DNA of 64,000 bases, from NCBI GenBank assembly GCA_964586675.1, contig CAZPHQ010000001.1:62001-126000 (forward strand), read 5' to 3'. Both the position numbers and the translations under genes were made by a program. This DNA comes from JADLGH01 sp964586675. GTDB taxonomy: Bacteria > Desulfobacterota_D > UBA1144 > Nemesobacterales > UBA2774. The notes beneath the pieces were generated by a model. The model had not been told where the DNA came from. It did no database searches and worked only from the letters and a program-made list of their open reading frames with translations. Numbering within the stretch: position 1 is the stretch's first letter; each line of letters starts with the position of its first letter. This document shows positions 17,749 to 26,941 of the stretch, piece by piece.

Positions 17749-17887
17749 GTGCGAATCCTCCTTGAATCAGAATAGAGATTTACAACCGAGCCATTAGATA
17801 TATACACCTTTATTGACGATTTCGATTCATTTGTGAAAAATACTCTTTCATATATTAAAGCTCTTTTTCCCGATCCGAGGTTCCAAA

Positions 17888-18709
17888 CTGGATATTTCAC
17901 ACGTCACGAAAGAAAACGCCGCGGAACGCCGCCGCACCGCGCGCCTCCAGCTCGCATGGAAGCCGAGACACCGCGGCGACCTTATACGGCTCGGGGCGGA
18001 ATACGACGGCGGGTACGTCGTAACGGAAACCGCCGTCCGCGGCGCAGGCGTCCTCGTCGGGCTCGGCATCGAGGACAACTGGACATTCGAGGAGGAATTT
18101 CACAAGATGACGGGATGCGCCGTGCACTGCTACGACCATACTATCGGCTTTAATGAGTTCCTGAAACCCGCATACCTCCATGCGAAAGCCTGGACTGCGG
18201 GACTCGAGCCGCTCGACATGCCGAAAATAACCCTCCCGTTCAAGTACAGGCTGTTTTTCTCCGGCCGGAAAAAACACTATGCCGAAAAAGTAGGGACAGG
18301 CCCCGAAAGCTCCGATTTCAGAAAGATATTCTCGAGGATTCCCGGAGACAAGCCGGTCTTCATTAAAATGGACATCGAGGGCTGGGAATACAGCGTCCTC
18401 TCCGGGCTCACGGATTACTACCCCCGCATAACCGGCCTCGTGATCGAGTTTCATCACGTCATATCGTTCCCGGAAGTTATGGATTACTGCATCAGGGAGC
18501 TGAAACAGGAGCTCGACATCGTCCACGTCCACGTCAACAACTTCGGCGTCATCGACAAGAACGGCACCCCGATGACCATCGAGATAACGTTCGAGAACAG
18601 GTCCCTCCGCAAAGGGCCCGACGTGGAATCGAGCCTCGGCTACCCCATCGAGGGCCTCGACTCTCCCAACAATCCGGCCGTGCCCGATTACACGCTCGAA
18701 TTTTACTGA
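17888..18709 (+). CDS. FkbM-family-like SAM methyltransferase, probable CTG start
   Basis: Reading the frame upstream of the first ATG (18107) gives clearly protein-like sequence, including RLGAEYDGGYVV and GVLVGLGIEDNWTFEEEF, the SAM-binding start of FkbM-type methyltransferases; later IKMDIEGWEYSVLSGL is the hallmark FkbM motif. So the gene begins well before 18107, yet the frame has no ATG, GTG or TTG back to the stop at 17834. The best candidate is CTG 17888, preceded by GAGG with 7-nt spacing. The alternative is a frameshift from the frame opening with GTG 17833. The substrate is unknown. Confidence 0.72.
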   Translation: MDISHVTKENAAERRRTARLQLAWKPRHRGDLIRLGAEYDGGYVVTETAVRGAGVLVGLGIEDNWTFEEEFHKMTGCAVHCYDHTIGFNEFLKPAYLHAKAWTAGLEPLDMPKITLPFKYRLFFSGRKKHYAEKVGTGPESSDFRKIFSRIPGDKPVFIKMDIEGWEYSVLSGLTDYYPRITGLVIEFHHVISFPEVMDYCIRELKQELDIVHVHVNNFGVIDKNGTPMTIEITFENRSLRKGPDVESSLGYPIEGLDSPNNPAVPDYTLEFY

Positions 18710-18762
18710 TCCGAAGAAAGAAGGGCTTCAAGAGGATAAGAACGGCCTTCGCCGAGGGCTTG

Positions 18763-19179
18763 TTATGACACCCTCTTCCTCATAAGAAGGCAGTTCAAGC
18801 CCCCTTCCCGCTTGTACGAGATTTCGTCCATGTAGGTTTGAATCAGGTGTATGCCGAGGCCGCCTATGTGGCGCTCTTCGATGGGTGAGGACAGATCGGG
18901 CGGCGCGTATTCGAGAGGGTTGAAGGGCTTCCCGTCGTCTTCAACCTCGATTTCCACGAAGCCGTCGCCGCACCTCGCCCTTATCGAGATCGAATGATCG
19001 AGCTTATCTTCCCACGCGTAAGAAATAATATTCGTCAGGAGCTCGTCGAGAGAGAGCATAACGGCGAATATCCCGCTCTGCGGCAGGCTCTGCGACTCGC
19101 AGAATTCCTTGAGCTTTTCTCTAAGCGCCGCCAGCTCGCCGAAGTTGTTCCTGAGCCGGATATTTAGATCGGAAGGCAT
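18763..19179 (-). CDS. Anti-sigma-factor-type serine kinase (RsbW-like HATPase)
   Basis: A 138-residue GHKL ATPase of the RsbW/SpoIIAB group. N box in LSLDELLTNIISYAW, G1 box VEDDGKPFNP, G2 box GGLGIHLIQTYMD. In partner switching such kinases phosphorylate the STAS protein and bind a sigma factor or other target. It is the last gene of a three-gene minus-strand unit, 3 bp after the phosphatase gene. No sigma factor gene is next to it, so the controlled target is elsewhere or is not a sigma factor. Confidence 0.88.
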   Translation of the reverse strand: MPSDLNIRLRNNFGELAALREKLKEFCESQSLPQSGIFAVMLSLDELLTNIISYAWEDKLDHSISIRARCGDGFVEIEVEDDGKPFNPLEYAPPDLSSPIEERHIGGLGIHLIQTYMDEISYKREGGLNCLLMRKRVS

Positions 19180-19182
19180 CGA

Positions 19183-20385
19183 TTAATTATATCTTATGGC
19201 TAGAAGCGCCATGTCGTCCGCCGGAGGAACCCCTTCGGAAAATACATCCACGGCGGCGAGAGCGGCTTCTACCGCATCCTTTGGAGTGTCCGTATCCGCG
19301 CCTGCCAAAACATTCGCGAGCCTCTTGTCCGTAAACAATTCGAGATTTCTGTTCATAGCTTCCGTCACCCCGTCGCTGTAGAGGAATATGGTGTCTCCGG
19401 GATCGAGCTTCATCCTGCCTATGCCGTAAAGCGAATCGTCTTCGAGAACCCCGAGCGCGATCCCGTCCGTGGTCGGCATGGTCTCCACCTCTCCCCCCGC
19501 CCTCAGCACGAACGGCAGCTTGTGGCCGCCGTTGGAGTATGAAACCTCGCCCGTCCCGATGTCGAGCATGCCGCAGAACGCCGTGATGAACATCGAGAAC
19601 TCGTTTTCCATGCAGAGTATCCTGTTGGCTTCGGAAAGACACTTGTCGGGAGGGTGGCCCTTAACGGCGTCGGCCTTGATCATCGTTCTCGTAACGGCCA
19701 TGAAAAGCGCGGCCGGGACACCCTTCCCCGAGGCGTCGCCGATGGCGAAATACAGCCTGCCGCCTTCCAGAAGGCTGAAGTCGTAAAAATCGCCCCCGAC
19801 GTCGAGGGCGGTCTTTATGTCGCCGTATACGTCGAATTCTTTTATGCCCGGGAATGCGGGGAACGTTCTCGGGATCATCGAGAGCTGGATCCTGCGGGCG
19901 ACGTCAAGCTCCTGCTTTATCGCCGTGAGGCGCTCCCTGTCCCTGACAGCATTCTTGAGGGTGAGGGATTCCTCGACTGTCTTGAGTATCGTCACTCCGA
20001 GGTCGTCGAGGTCTATGGGCTTTGTCAGGAAATCGAACGCGCCCAGGTTAAGAGCGCGTCTGATCGTACGCATGTCTCCGTACGCCGAGATTATGACGGA
20101 CCTTATATTAGGGAAGTATCTCTTGAGATCAGATAGGAGAGTCAGTCCGTCGGTGCCGGGGAGCTGAACGTCCGTCACGACGACGTCGACATCATTCCTT
20201 CCCAGGGTTTTGAGCGCCGATGCGCCGTCCTCCGCGAAGACGAACGCAAGCTCGTTTTCCCTTATCTCTCTTCTGAATTTCTGACTGACGAGAAGCCTCA
20301 GCCCGGGGTCGCTCGCGACGACGAGGACGGTCGCGCGCGGCGCGGGGACTTGTGCTGTATCGGGTCCGGCTGCTTTAGTTTCCAT
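19183..20385 (-). CDS. Response regulator-PP2C (SpoIIE-type) phosphatase
   Basis: A 400-residue fusion: a receiver domain at about 19-135 (phospho-acceptor D72 in TDVQLPGTDG, conserved Lys in FLTKPID), a coiled linker containing RIQLSMIPRTFP, then a SpoIIE/PP2C-like phosphatase (DVGGDFYDF, GDASGKGVPAALFM, LFLYSDGVTEA, DDMALLAIRY). It should dephosphorylate the neighbouring STAS protein when activated by a sensor kinase. Middle gene of the partner-switching unit; the HptB/PA3346-type systems in Pseudomonas have the same layout of receiver and phosphatase. Confidence 0.92.
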   Translation of the reverse strand: METKAAGPDTAQVPAPRATVLVVASDPGLRLLVSQKFRREIRENELAFVFAEDGASALKTLGRNDVDVVVTDVQLPGTDGLTLLSDLKRYFPNIRSVIISAYGDMRTIRRALNLGAFDFLTKPIDLDDLGVTILKTVEESLTLKNAVRDRERLTAIKQELDVARRIQLSMIPRTFPAFPGIKEFDVYGDIKTALDVGGDFYDFSLLEGGRLYFAIGDASGKGVPAALFMAVTRTMIKADAVKGHPPDKCLSEANRILCMENEFSMFITAFCGMLDIGTGEVSYSNGGHKLPFVLRAGGEVETMPTTDGIALGVLEDDSLYGIGRMKLDPGDTIFLYSDGVTEAMNRNLELFTDKRLANVLAGADTDTPKDAVEAALAAVDVFSEGVPPADDMALLAIRYN

Positions 20386-20412
20386 ATCCGGCGCTGTTTC
20401 GTACCGGTCTTC

Positions 20413-20760
20413 TCAGACCGGCGCCTTCAGGGCTTCGAGGGCGCTCTCGAGGTCGTGCTCGATGGGCATAACTTTGTCGAAGCCGGCTGTCCTGAGGACG
20501 TCCTCGACGTCCGGATGGGGATTCAGAAGCACCATGCGCGCGCCGAATTTGTTAAGCGCCTTTGCGGCTGTAATGAGCATCCTGAGGCCTATCGATGCAA
20601 GGTAATCGACGTCCGAAAGGTCGACGATGACGTCCTTCCTGCGGGTAACTGTCTGTCTCGTGAATTCGCGGTCGAGGTCGCCGATCGTATCGAGGTCGAC
20701 CCTTCCCTCCAGCTTTATGTGAGTGAGCTCGTCGTCAGCGTTTATGACGGTCATTTCCAT
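20413..20760 (-). CDS. STAS-domain anti-anti-sigma factor (RsbV/SpoIIAA-like)
   Basis: A 115-residue STAS protein. VDLSDVDYLASIGLRMLI holds the expected phosphorylation site, Ser56, two residues before the Gly, matching Ser58 of SpoIIAA. It is the first gene of the partner-switching unit, 27 bp before the phosphatase. The unphosphorylated form would bind the RsbW-like kinase and release its target. Confidence 0.9.
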   Translation of the reverse strand: MEMTVINADDELTHIKLEGRVDLDTIGDLDREFTRQTVTRRKDVIVDLSDVDYLASIGLRMLITAAKALNKFGARMVLLNPHPDVEDVLRTAGFDKVMPIEHDLESALEALKAPV

Positions 20761-20925
20761 CTTGATAAGCCTCCGAGCGGGGCGGTAATGAACCCGTCCG
20801 GCCGCGCTCCCAAGTTTATAAACCGAAAGCGGATTGAGGTCAAAAAAGTTAACTTCCGCTTAACAATCCCGGGCTTTTGAGGGGTTTCGGCTCCCGATAT
20901 CGGCCGGAGAGATTTTCCCGGCCGG

Positions 20926-21252
20926 TTATTCGGATTCCCGCGCGCAGACGACGCAGCGGTCGGTATACGGCAGGGCTTCCAGCCTGCCGATTGGTATGGG
21001 ATCGCCGCACATGACGCATACGCCGTACTCTCCCCTGTCGACCATCGAAAGCGCGGCGTTGATCTGGTCGAGCTCGGTCCGGATGCTCTCGTCCAGGGCC
21101 TCGACGACCTCCTCGTTCTCGCGCTCCTGCGCCTGCTCGTCCCAATCCCTGTCGTGGGTCTTTCTGAGGGAGGTTTCTATTCTCCCGAGCCTGGTTTCGA
21201 GCTCTATTTTCTTGGCCTTGAGGCTCTCGATTATTTCAGCGTAAGCATCCAT
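20926..21252 (-). CDS. TraR/DksA-family zinc-finger protein
   Basis: A 108-residue DksA-like protein: a long coiled-coil hairpin (residues 5-70, EIIESLKAKKIELETRLG onward) and a C-terminal four-Cys zinc finger (GVCVMCGDPIP, RCVVCARE). Such proteins bind RNA polymerase through the secondary channel or act as general stress factors; the acidic coiled-coil tip is DWDEQAQERE rather than the classic DxxDxA. ATG 21252 is preferred, since upstream residues do not belong to the family. Confidence 0.86.
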   Translation of the reverse strand: MDAYAEIIESLKAKKIELETRLGRIETSLRKTHDRDWDEQAQERENEEVVEALDESIRTELDQINAALSMVDRGEYGVCVMCGDPIPIGRLEALPYTDRCVVCARESE

Positions 21253-21446
21253 GATTAACACTCCGTAATGAGGCGCCGCAGTCGGTGAGCCCCTGAATTT
21301 TAGAATAACAAATCGGCCCGGCAAAGTAAAATTAATTAAGCGCAGGCTTACCTATCGGGCCGTCAAATCGAAAAAGACAATAACAAGCCGCCCCCGTCGG
21401 CCACAGGCCGCGGGCAGATGTTCCGTCGGTTTTTACGTTTATCGTA

Positions 21447-21731
21447 TCAGAAAACTTCGAGGATGGTCTTTTTGAAGAGCGGGTTGAGGTCGTCCATGGA
21501 CGTGTCCCTTATCATCCAGCAGTCGATCTCGTCGCTGTCGCGGGTAAGCACGAGGTTGTAGCCGTTCTCCTTGCCCCACTTCATCTGCCGGGAGAGGCTC
21601 GAATACTGCTCCTGCTCCTTTTCGCTGAGGTCGTCGACGGCTTTATTGAGCGTGGTTCTCTTGATCTGCCCGAGGTATATGCTTCGCGAAAACTTGGTTC
21701 CAGTGTGGTCGAGATTTTCAGTATTGATCAT
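21447..21731 (-). CDS. Hypothetical protein, 94 aa
   Basis: Small charged cytoplasmic protein with no recognised domain. Residues 30-50 (DLSEKEQEQYSSLSRQMKWG) look helical; the rest alternates charged and hydrophobic residues. ATG start at 21731. Codon use is like its neighbours, which supports it being a gene. It lies alone between the DksA-like gene and a 289-aa unknown. Confidence 0.55.
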   Translation of the reverse strand: MINTENLDHTGTKFSRSIYLGQIKRTTLNKAVDDLSEKEQEQYSSLSRQMKWGKENGYNLVLTRDSDEIDCWMIRDTSMDDLNPLFKKTILEVF

Positions 21732-21875
21732 TTAAAATTCACCCCATGCCTTAAACGTTATCAGGGATAGGATAAGCATTAATTTCCTCTTTTCAAGGGC
21801 AAATCAGGCGATTTTGAATATTTAACTCAAAATTATGCGGGTTTCGGCGGCGCGCATGAATATAAGGCACGGAAA

Positions 21876-22745
21876 TCATCTCCCGAGGTATTGCTCCAGC
21901 CGCGCGGCGCACCTTTCCACCTCGCTGACGAACCCCTGGAGCGTCACAGGATACACCATCTCCGGGCTTCCGGGCCTGTTCCCGCCAAGCTGAGGATCGA
22001 GCGGAGAGTATATATAGCCCATGTGGCTCTCTTCGAAGTATGCCCCGGCGAGAGGAAGGCTCTTGCCGTTCGGCGAAACGAGGCTGAGCTCGCTCCCCGG
22101 ATTCCGGTAGTCCTGCCCCGGCGCGTAATCGAAGGAGATACCTATCGACATCCCGCTCCCCGTGTGAACCCCGGCGTCGGTGTTGTAATAATATCCGTCC
22201 CTGGAGCCGATGCAGTCGAAAACGAGCCCGCCGGCCTGCGGCACGTTCCGCCCGCTCACAACCTTTTTGAACGCCTCCCTGAACCTCTTTTCCTCCGCCG
22301 TCATGCCTCGGGGCAGCGAGCCGGTAACGGGCTCTCCCTTTTCGATCTCTTTTAAGACGCGCGACACCGCCCCGGCGTTACCTATCCAGTACATTTCGAG
22401 GCCGTAATGGATCTCGCCGGCGGATATCTTGTAGAGCTTCGGAATGGATATGTGGGAAGAGACGATGAAGTCCACGTTCTCGCCCTCGTTCCCCGTGAAC
22501 TCCGAGAGCGATTCGAGAACCTCTTCGAAGTACACCCTTTCCGCCAGGTCGTTTCTTATTTCGCGTATCTTTCCGACAGCCTTGTCCGCGGGGCCGGAAT
22601 AGGAAACGGCGATCTCTTTATTGAGGACGACCGTCTTGAGCTGGCCGGGGATTACTTCGTCGTCGACTAAGGCTGAGCTGGAAATCATGGAATCGGAGAG
22701 TATGCAAATACGATCCCCGAACTGCATTGCCATTACTAAAGCCAT
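21876..22745 (-). CDS. Hypothetical protein, possibly Ntn-hydrolase-like, 289 aa
   Basis: No confident family. The opening (MALVMAMQFGDRICILSDSM) resembles the first strands of proteasome/HslV-like Ntn hydrolases, where a mobile strand is followed by an Asp-Ser/Arg turn, and later GGLVFDCIGSRDGYYY and HTGSGMSIGISFDY read like an alpha-beta sandwich. No processed N-terminal Thr/Ser/Cys is evident. No signal peptide. The single Cys pair is far apart. Function unknown; the fold suggestion is an inference only. Confidence 0.55.
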   Translation of the reverse strand: MALVMAMQFGDRICILSDSMISSSALVDDEVIPGQLKTVVLNKEIAVSYSGPADKAVGKIREIRNDLAERVYFEEVLESLSEFTGNEGENVDFIVSSHISIPKLYKISAGEIHYGLEMYWIGNAGAVSRVLKEIEKGEPVTGSLPRGMTAEEKRFREAFKKVVSGRNVPQAGGLVFDCIGSRDGYYYNTDAGVHTGSGMSIGISFDYAPGQDYRNPGSELSLVSPNGKSLPLAGAYFEESHMGYIYSPLDPQLGGNRPGSPEMVYPVTLQGFVSEVERCAARLEQYLGR

Positions 22746-22807
22746 AAAGCACCCGATAGTAATGCGATTGAACTGCCTGTGCCGGTTGTTCGGTTACACG
22801 GAGCGGC

Positions 22808-23131
22808 TTAACAGGGGCTTCCGCGTTTGCACGACTCGACGCAGTTGCCGCTGGTGTTAGGCCTGCAGCACTGTGAGCCGGTCTCGGTGTTGAGGCAGCA
22901 GCACTGGTCCGCGGAGCATGTGTCGCTGCCGCAGCTCGACTGCGCGATTTCGATAACAGAGCCCGCCGTGAAATCGGAGGATGAGTAGGTGTCCTGCCCG
23001 AGGCCAGGCGCAGCATAAGAGAATTCCTGAGGCTGCTGCGACTCCGCCTCTTCACTGCCTGTTAGAAAAATTCCGCCCGCTATTAGAATTGCGAATACTG
23101 CAGTTATGGAAAGCGCTCTCATATGTTTCAT
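22808..23131 (-). CDS. Small Cys-rich exported protein, 107 aa
   Basis: Signal peptide or anchor (MRALSITAVFAILIAGGIFL), a Gln/Ser-rich spacer, then a dense Cys block in the last 45 residues (SSCGSDTCSADQCCCLN, QCCRPN, NCVESCKRGSPC), 11 Cys in all. Such spacing suggests a disulfide knot or metal-binding tail. ATG 23131 has a GGGGG run about 9 nt upstream; ATG 23122 is also possible. I recognise no family. It is isolated by 285 bp from mqnE. Confidence 0.65.
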   Translation of the reverse strand: MKHMRALSITAVFAILIAGGIFLTGSEEAESQQPQEFSYAAPGLGQDTYSSSDFTAGSVIEIAQSSCGSDTCSADQCCCLNTETGSQCCRPNTSGNCVESCKRGSPC

Positions 23132-23416
23132 AGTTATGCCCCCGCTGTATCTCTAAAAAGGATTAATCAAAACGGAACCCTTTTCAAGGGAAATTTTGAG
23201 TTGGTAATTGATTGCACGCACATAGTGCGTTTTACGACATAGGGAGGTTTGAAATTTTAGCTTGTTCGGTGCGAAAATGAGTGTAATCAAGCCCGGCGCT
23301 ACGTAGGGATAAAAATTCTAACTCTTGCGTGGCAATCGAATGATCGATCCTCAAATGCACGGACGAGAATTAACACGGCAATGTAGCTCGACGGTTTCCG
23401 CCCGTCTCCGCGCGCC

Positions 23417-24526
23417 TTAGTTGTACACCCTCACTTCATTGTAAAGGGCGTCGCGCTCGACGGGAATGAACCCCGCGTTCTTTATCATGTTAACCATGAA
23501 ATCGCGCGTGTGGCCGAGCTCGGAAGGCGCTCCCGCGTCGTGGATGATCTTCTCCTTCATTATCGTGCCGTCGGCGTCGGAGCATCCGTAATGAAGGGCG
23601 ACCTGCGCCATCTTCTCCCCTAGCGTGATCCAGTAGGATTTAATGTGCGGGAAGTTGTCGAGGTAAAGCCTCGCGAGTGCGTGAACCTTGAGGTCGTAAG
23701 AAGCCGGGAAAAATTTCACCTGCTTCTTCAGACCCGTGTTTTCAGGCTGGAAAAGCACCGGGATGAAGGCGAAGAATCCCGGGGAATCGTCCTCTATATT
23801 CCTCAGCCTGTCGAGGTGGTCGACTATGTGGAACGGCTCCTCGATGTGCCCGTAGAGTATCGTGGCGTTCGTCGGAATGCCCATCGAATGAGCGAGCCTG
23901 TGTATCTCTTCCCAGCGTGTGGCTATCGTCTTCGGCGCGCATATCTTTTTTCGCACGTCCGGATGGAGTATCTCCGCACCGCCGCCTGTAAGGGCATCCA
24001 CGCCGGCTTCCCTCAGGGTTTCGAGAACGTACTCGAGCCCCTTGCCGGTGATCTCGGTAAACCAGTCTATCTCCACAGCAGTGAATGCCTTAACGTGCGT
24101 CTTCGGGAAATTGTTCTTAACGAGCCTTATGATGTCGAGGTAGTGGTCGAACTTCCAGTCCGGATGAAGCCCGCCGACGATATGCACTTCCCTGATGTCG
24201 TCGTTTATGAGGGAAAGGATCTGCTCGTGAGACATCTCGTAGGCTTTCGCCGACTTTTTCGTCGTGCCGAAGGCGCAGAACCTGCACGAAATGGCGCAGA
24301 TGTTCGTCGGATTGACGTGCCTGTTAACGACGAAATAAACCTTGTCCCCTGCCCTCTTCCGCTTGACATAATCGGCCAGCATCCCGACGGTGTTTATATC
24401 GAGGCTGCCCATAACGGTAAGCCCGTCGTCGAAGCTGAGGCGCTCTTCGTTCGCAACCTTTTCAACTATCGGGAGCAGGTTCTTGTCGAAACAGAGTCTT
24501 TCTATATCTTCCAGTATTCTTTCCAT
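23417..24526 (-). CDS. mqnE: Aminofutalosine synthase
   Basis: Radical SAM enzyme that makes 6-amino-6-deoxyfutalosine in the futalosine route to menaquinone. The cluster motif is CAISCRFC (C77, C81, C84), followed by family signatures EVHIVGGLHPDW, TGGGAEIL and TNATILYGHIEE. Length 369 fits MqnE rather than the close relative MqnC; the KAFTAVEIDWF segment also fits MqnE. Its start lies 25 bp inside the end of the UbiD gene, so the two are in one operon. Confidence 0.92.
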   Translation of the reverse strand: MERILEDIERLCFDKNLLPIVEKVANEERLSFDDGLTVMGSLDINTVGMLADYVKRKRAGDKVYFVVNRHVNPTNICAISCRFCAFGTTKKSAKAYEMSHEQILSLINDDIREVHIVGGLHPDWKFDHYLDIIRLVKNNFPKTHVKAFTAVEIDWFTEITGKGLEYVLETLREAGVDALTGGGAEILHPDVRKKICAPKTIATRWEEIHRLAHSMGIPTNATILYGHIEEPFHIVDHLDRLRNIEDDSPGFFAFIPVLFQPENTGLKKQVKFFPASYDLKVHALARLYLDNFPHIKSYWITLGEKMAQVALHYGCSDADGTIMKEKIIHDAGAPSELGHTRDFMVNMIKNAGFIPVERDALYNEVRVYN

Positions 24527-26277
24527 CTTTCAGTAACCGCCTCCCTGACGTCCTCCGACATTTCTATCACAGCAGGATACCAGCTTTTTATAGTCGCATC
24601 TATACCCATACGGCCCCCGTAAACAACCGCAGGCCCCCTGAGCTCGGTCCTTTCGAACACGAGGTCTAGGTACGGGTCGAACCTCGTAAATATCCCCCAT
24701 ATAAGCTCCGTGTTATCGTGGACATCTATGTCGGGGCTGACAGCGGCGATTATCCGAACATCCTCGTAACCCGGCGTCTCAAAGAGCTTTTTTAACATCT
24801 CTTTGGGGTTCTTGTCAAGCTTTACAGCTAAAATCCCTCCCTTCAGGAGCCTCCAGTCCATGATTTCGGGGTGTTTCGCCCTCGGGTCGGGCACGGTATC
24901 GGGCAGCTTCCGGGCTTTCCTGCCGGACGCGGGCTTTCTGACAGCGTTTATGCCCATCTTGCTCCCGACGTTGAGCTTTCCGCTCGTAAAATCGAGCGTA
25001 TCGAGCGGCGCCCACGGTATCATGAGAACGTCCTCTTCCGGCTCGTAGTTAAGCCCAATCTCCATTAGCACGGCGTCCCAGTCCCGCGGGTTAACGTCGC
25101 TCGAAACGGTGATCATCACCTTCGTCAGGAGGAGCTGCCCGGTCCCCCAGAGAGACAGCATCGCCTTGATGCCGTTCTTCGGATAGCGCTCGTCAACGGA
25201 TACGACGAGGAGGTTGTGAAACCCGGCCTCGGGATAGGCCCACATGTCCTTCACCTCCGGATGTATTATGCGGGTAAGCGGGGAGAACATATCCCCCGCC
25301 GCCATACCAAGAAATACATCCTCTTTCGGCGGCTTGCCGACGATGGTAGCGGGATAAATGGCGTTCGCCCTGTGTGTTATGCGGCTGAGGTGAAAGACCG
25401 GGAAATCGCCCTCCATCGAATAATGCCCGAAATGGTCGCCGAACGGCCCTTCGACCCTGAGCTCGTTCTGCGGCACGACTCCCTCTATGACGAATTCGGC
25501 GTTCGCCGGAACGGGCAGCGATATGCTCTTTCCCTTCACCATCGGAATAGGCTTGCCCCTGAGGTAGCTCGCGAAGGCTATCTCGTCCATCCCCTCCGGG
25601 AGCGGCGCTATGGCGGTGAATATCATCTTCGGGTCGCCGCCGAGAACGACTGCTACTTCCAGCTCCCTTCCGAGCTTCCCGGCCTCGTGGTAGTGGGCGG
25701 CCCCGCCCTTGTGCGGGTGCCAGTGCATGCCCGTCGTCTTCTCGTCGTATATCTGCATCCTGTAAATTCCGAGGTTCCGTTTGTTCGAAACGGGGTCCTG
25801 CGTCAGGACGAGGCCGAGGGTGATAAACTTCCCTCCATCGAGCGGCCAGCATTTAATGACAGGCAGCTTCCCCAGATCGGGCTTCTCGTCTATCTCCTGC
25901 GATATGCCGCTGCTAACGGCTTTAGTTCTCATTGAAAGAAGACTATAGGCTTTGGGTAGTATGGAAAAGAATGTTTTAAGGGACGGCGGGTTCATCCTGT
26001 GAAAAAGCTCGACGAGTTCTTCGCCCACGTCCCTCGGCTTTCTCCCGAGGGCGAGCTCGACGCGCTCCTCTGTCCCGAATAGATTCATCGCGAGGGGAAA
26101 CGAAGCGCCCTTCACGTTTTCGAACAGGAGAGCCGGTCCCTTTTCCTTGATCACCCTGTCGGCTATCTCGCTCGCTTCGAGGTCGGAATCGACCTCGGTC
26201 TTCACCCTCTTCAGGTCGCCGATCGCATCGAGATAGTTTATAAATTCCTGGAGATCGAGAAACTGTTTTTTAGCCAT
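24502..26277 (-). CDS. ubiD: UbiD-family decarboxylase for menaquinone (MqnL type)
   Basis: A 591-residue prenylated-FMN-dependent decarboxylase. Seen: the N-terminal LQEFINYLDAIGDLKRV, the central MHWHPHKGGAAHYHEAGK, the ENxxG-type and metal region QNELRVEGPFGDHFGHYS (with the E-R-E triad residues) and the C-terminal FDPYLDLVFERTELRGPAVV. In futalosine-pathway genomes this protein, with UbiX and a UbiA prenyltransferase, completes the naphthoquinone ring. It sits between ubiX and mqnE, matching that assignment. Confidence 0.9.
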   Translation of the reverse strand: MAKKQFLDLQEFINYLDAIGDLKRVKTEVDSDLEASEIADRVIKEKGPALLFENVKGASFPLAMNLFGTEERVELALGRKPRDVGEELVELFHRMNPPSLKTFFSILPKAYSLLSMRTKAVSSGISQEIDEKPDLGKLPVIKCWPLDGGKFITLGLVLTQDPVSNKRNLGIYRMQIYDEKTTGMHWHPHKGGAAHYHEAGKLGRELEVAVVLGGDPKMIFTAIAPLPEGMDEIAFASYLRGKPIPMVKGKSISLPVPANAEFVIEGVVPQNELRVEGPFGDHFGHYSMEGDFPVFHLSRITHRANAIYPATIVGKPPKEDVFLGMAAGDMFSPLTRIIHPEVKDMWAYPEAGFHNLLVVSVDERYPKNGIKAMLSLWGTGQLLLTKVMITVSSDVNPRDWDAVLMEIGLNYEPEEDVLMIPWAPLDTLDFTSGKLNVGSKMGINAVRKPASGRKARKLPDTVPDPRAKHPEIMDWRLLKGGILAVKLDKNPKEMLKKLFETPGYEDVRIIAAVSPDIDVHDNTELIWGIFTRFDPYLDLVFERTELRGPAVVYGGRMGIDATIKSWYPAVIEMSEDVREAVTERWKEYWKI

Positions 26278-26387
26278 TCGCAGACACCAATCCGTTAAAG
26301 CCTGATTATTTATCGCTTAAAAGTCTACTGAGCCGGTTAAGAAATCGAAGATACAAGATTCGGATAAATTATCCGTGTAAGGACGCC

Positions 26388-26939
26388 CTAGTCGAGCTCC
26401 CCCTGTTTCCAGCCGTTACCCGTCTCGACGCCTATAACATTAAGCACCTTGTCCACGTACCCCTCTATGAGGTCGCTCACGGTCTCGGCCTTTAGATAAT
26501 GCGGCGGGCTTATCGGCATTATGATAGCCCCCTCGCGCGACAGCTTGAGCGCGTTTTCGAGCGCGATGGAGCTGAGCGGGGTTTCCCTGAGAGCGATCAC
26601 GAGGCGTCTCCTCTCCTTCAGGGCCACCTGCGCCACGCGCGTGATGAGCGTGTCGCCGATACCGTTCGCTATCTTGGCGAGCGTGGATACGGAGCAGGGG
26701 ATTACGACCAGGGAATCGAAGTGGTTACTGCCCGAAGAAAAAGGGGCGGCAAGGTCCGAATCGCTGTAAATGTCCTTCACCCACGGGCGGAGCTCTTCGA
26801 GCTTGAGGCCGAGCTCTTCGTTTAAAACGTGTTTCCCCCACTTGCTGGAAATGAGGAATTTGTCGTCTGGGCAGCGCCTCAGGAACTCAACCCCGTATGC
26901 GACGCCCGATGCGCCGGTAAAGCCTACGATTGTTCGCAT
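26388..26939 (-). CDS. ubiX: Flavin prenyltransferase UbiX
   Basis: Makes the prenyl-FMN cofactor for UbiD from FMN and dimethylallyl phosphate. The 183-residue flavodoxin-like fold shows VGFTGASGVAYGVEFLR at the start, SSGSNHFDSLVVIPCSVSTL and RRRLVIALRETPLSSIALEN, with MPISPPHYLKAETVSDLI near the end, all typical. It follows the prenyltransferase gene by 2 bp and precedes ubiD. Confidence 0.94.
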   Translation of the reverse strand: MRTIVGFTGASGVAYGVEFLRRCPDDKFLISSKWGKHVLNEELGLKLEELRPWVKDIYSDSDLAAPFSSGSNHFDSLVVIPCSVSTLAKIANGIGDTLITRVAQVALKERRRLVIALRETPLSSIALENALKLSREGAIIMPISPPHYLKAETVSDLIEGYVDKVLNVIGVETGNGWKQGELD

Positions 26940-26941
26940 AA

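Noticed and set aside
23216..23230. Hairpin ACGCAC-ATA-GTGCGT followed by TTTT
   Set aside because: Too small, and no gene on that strand ends before it.
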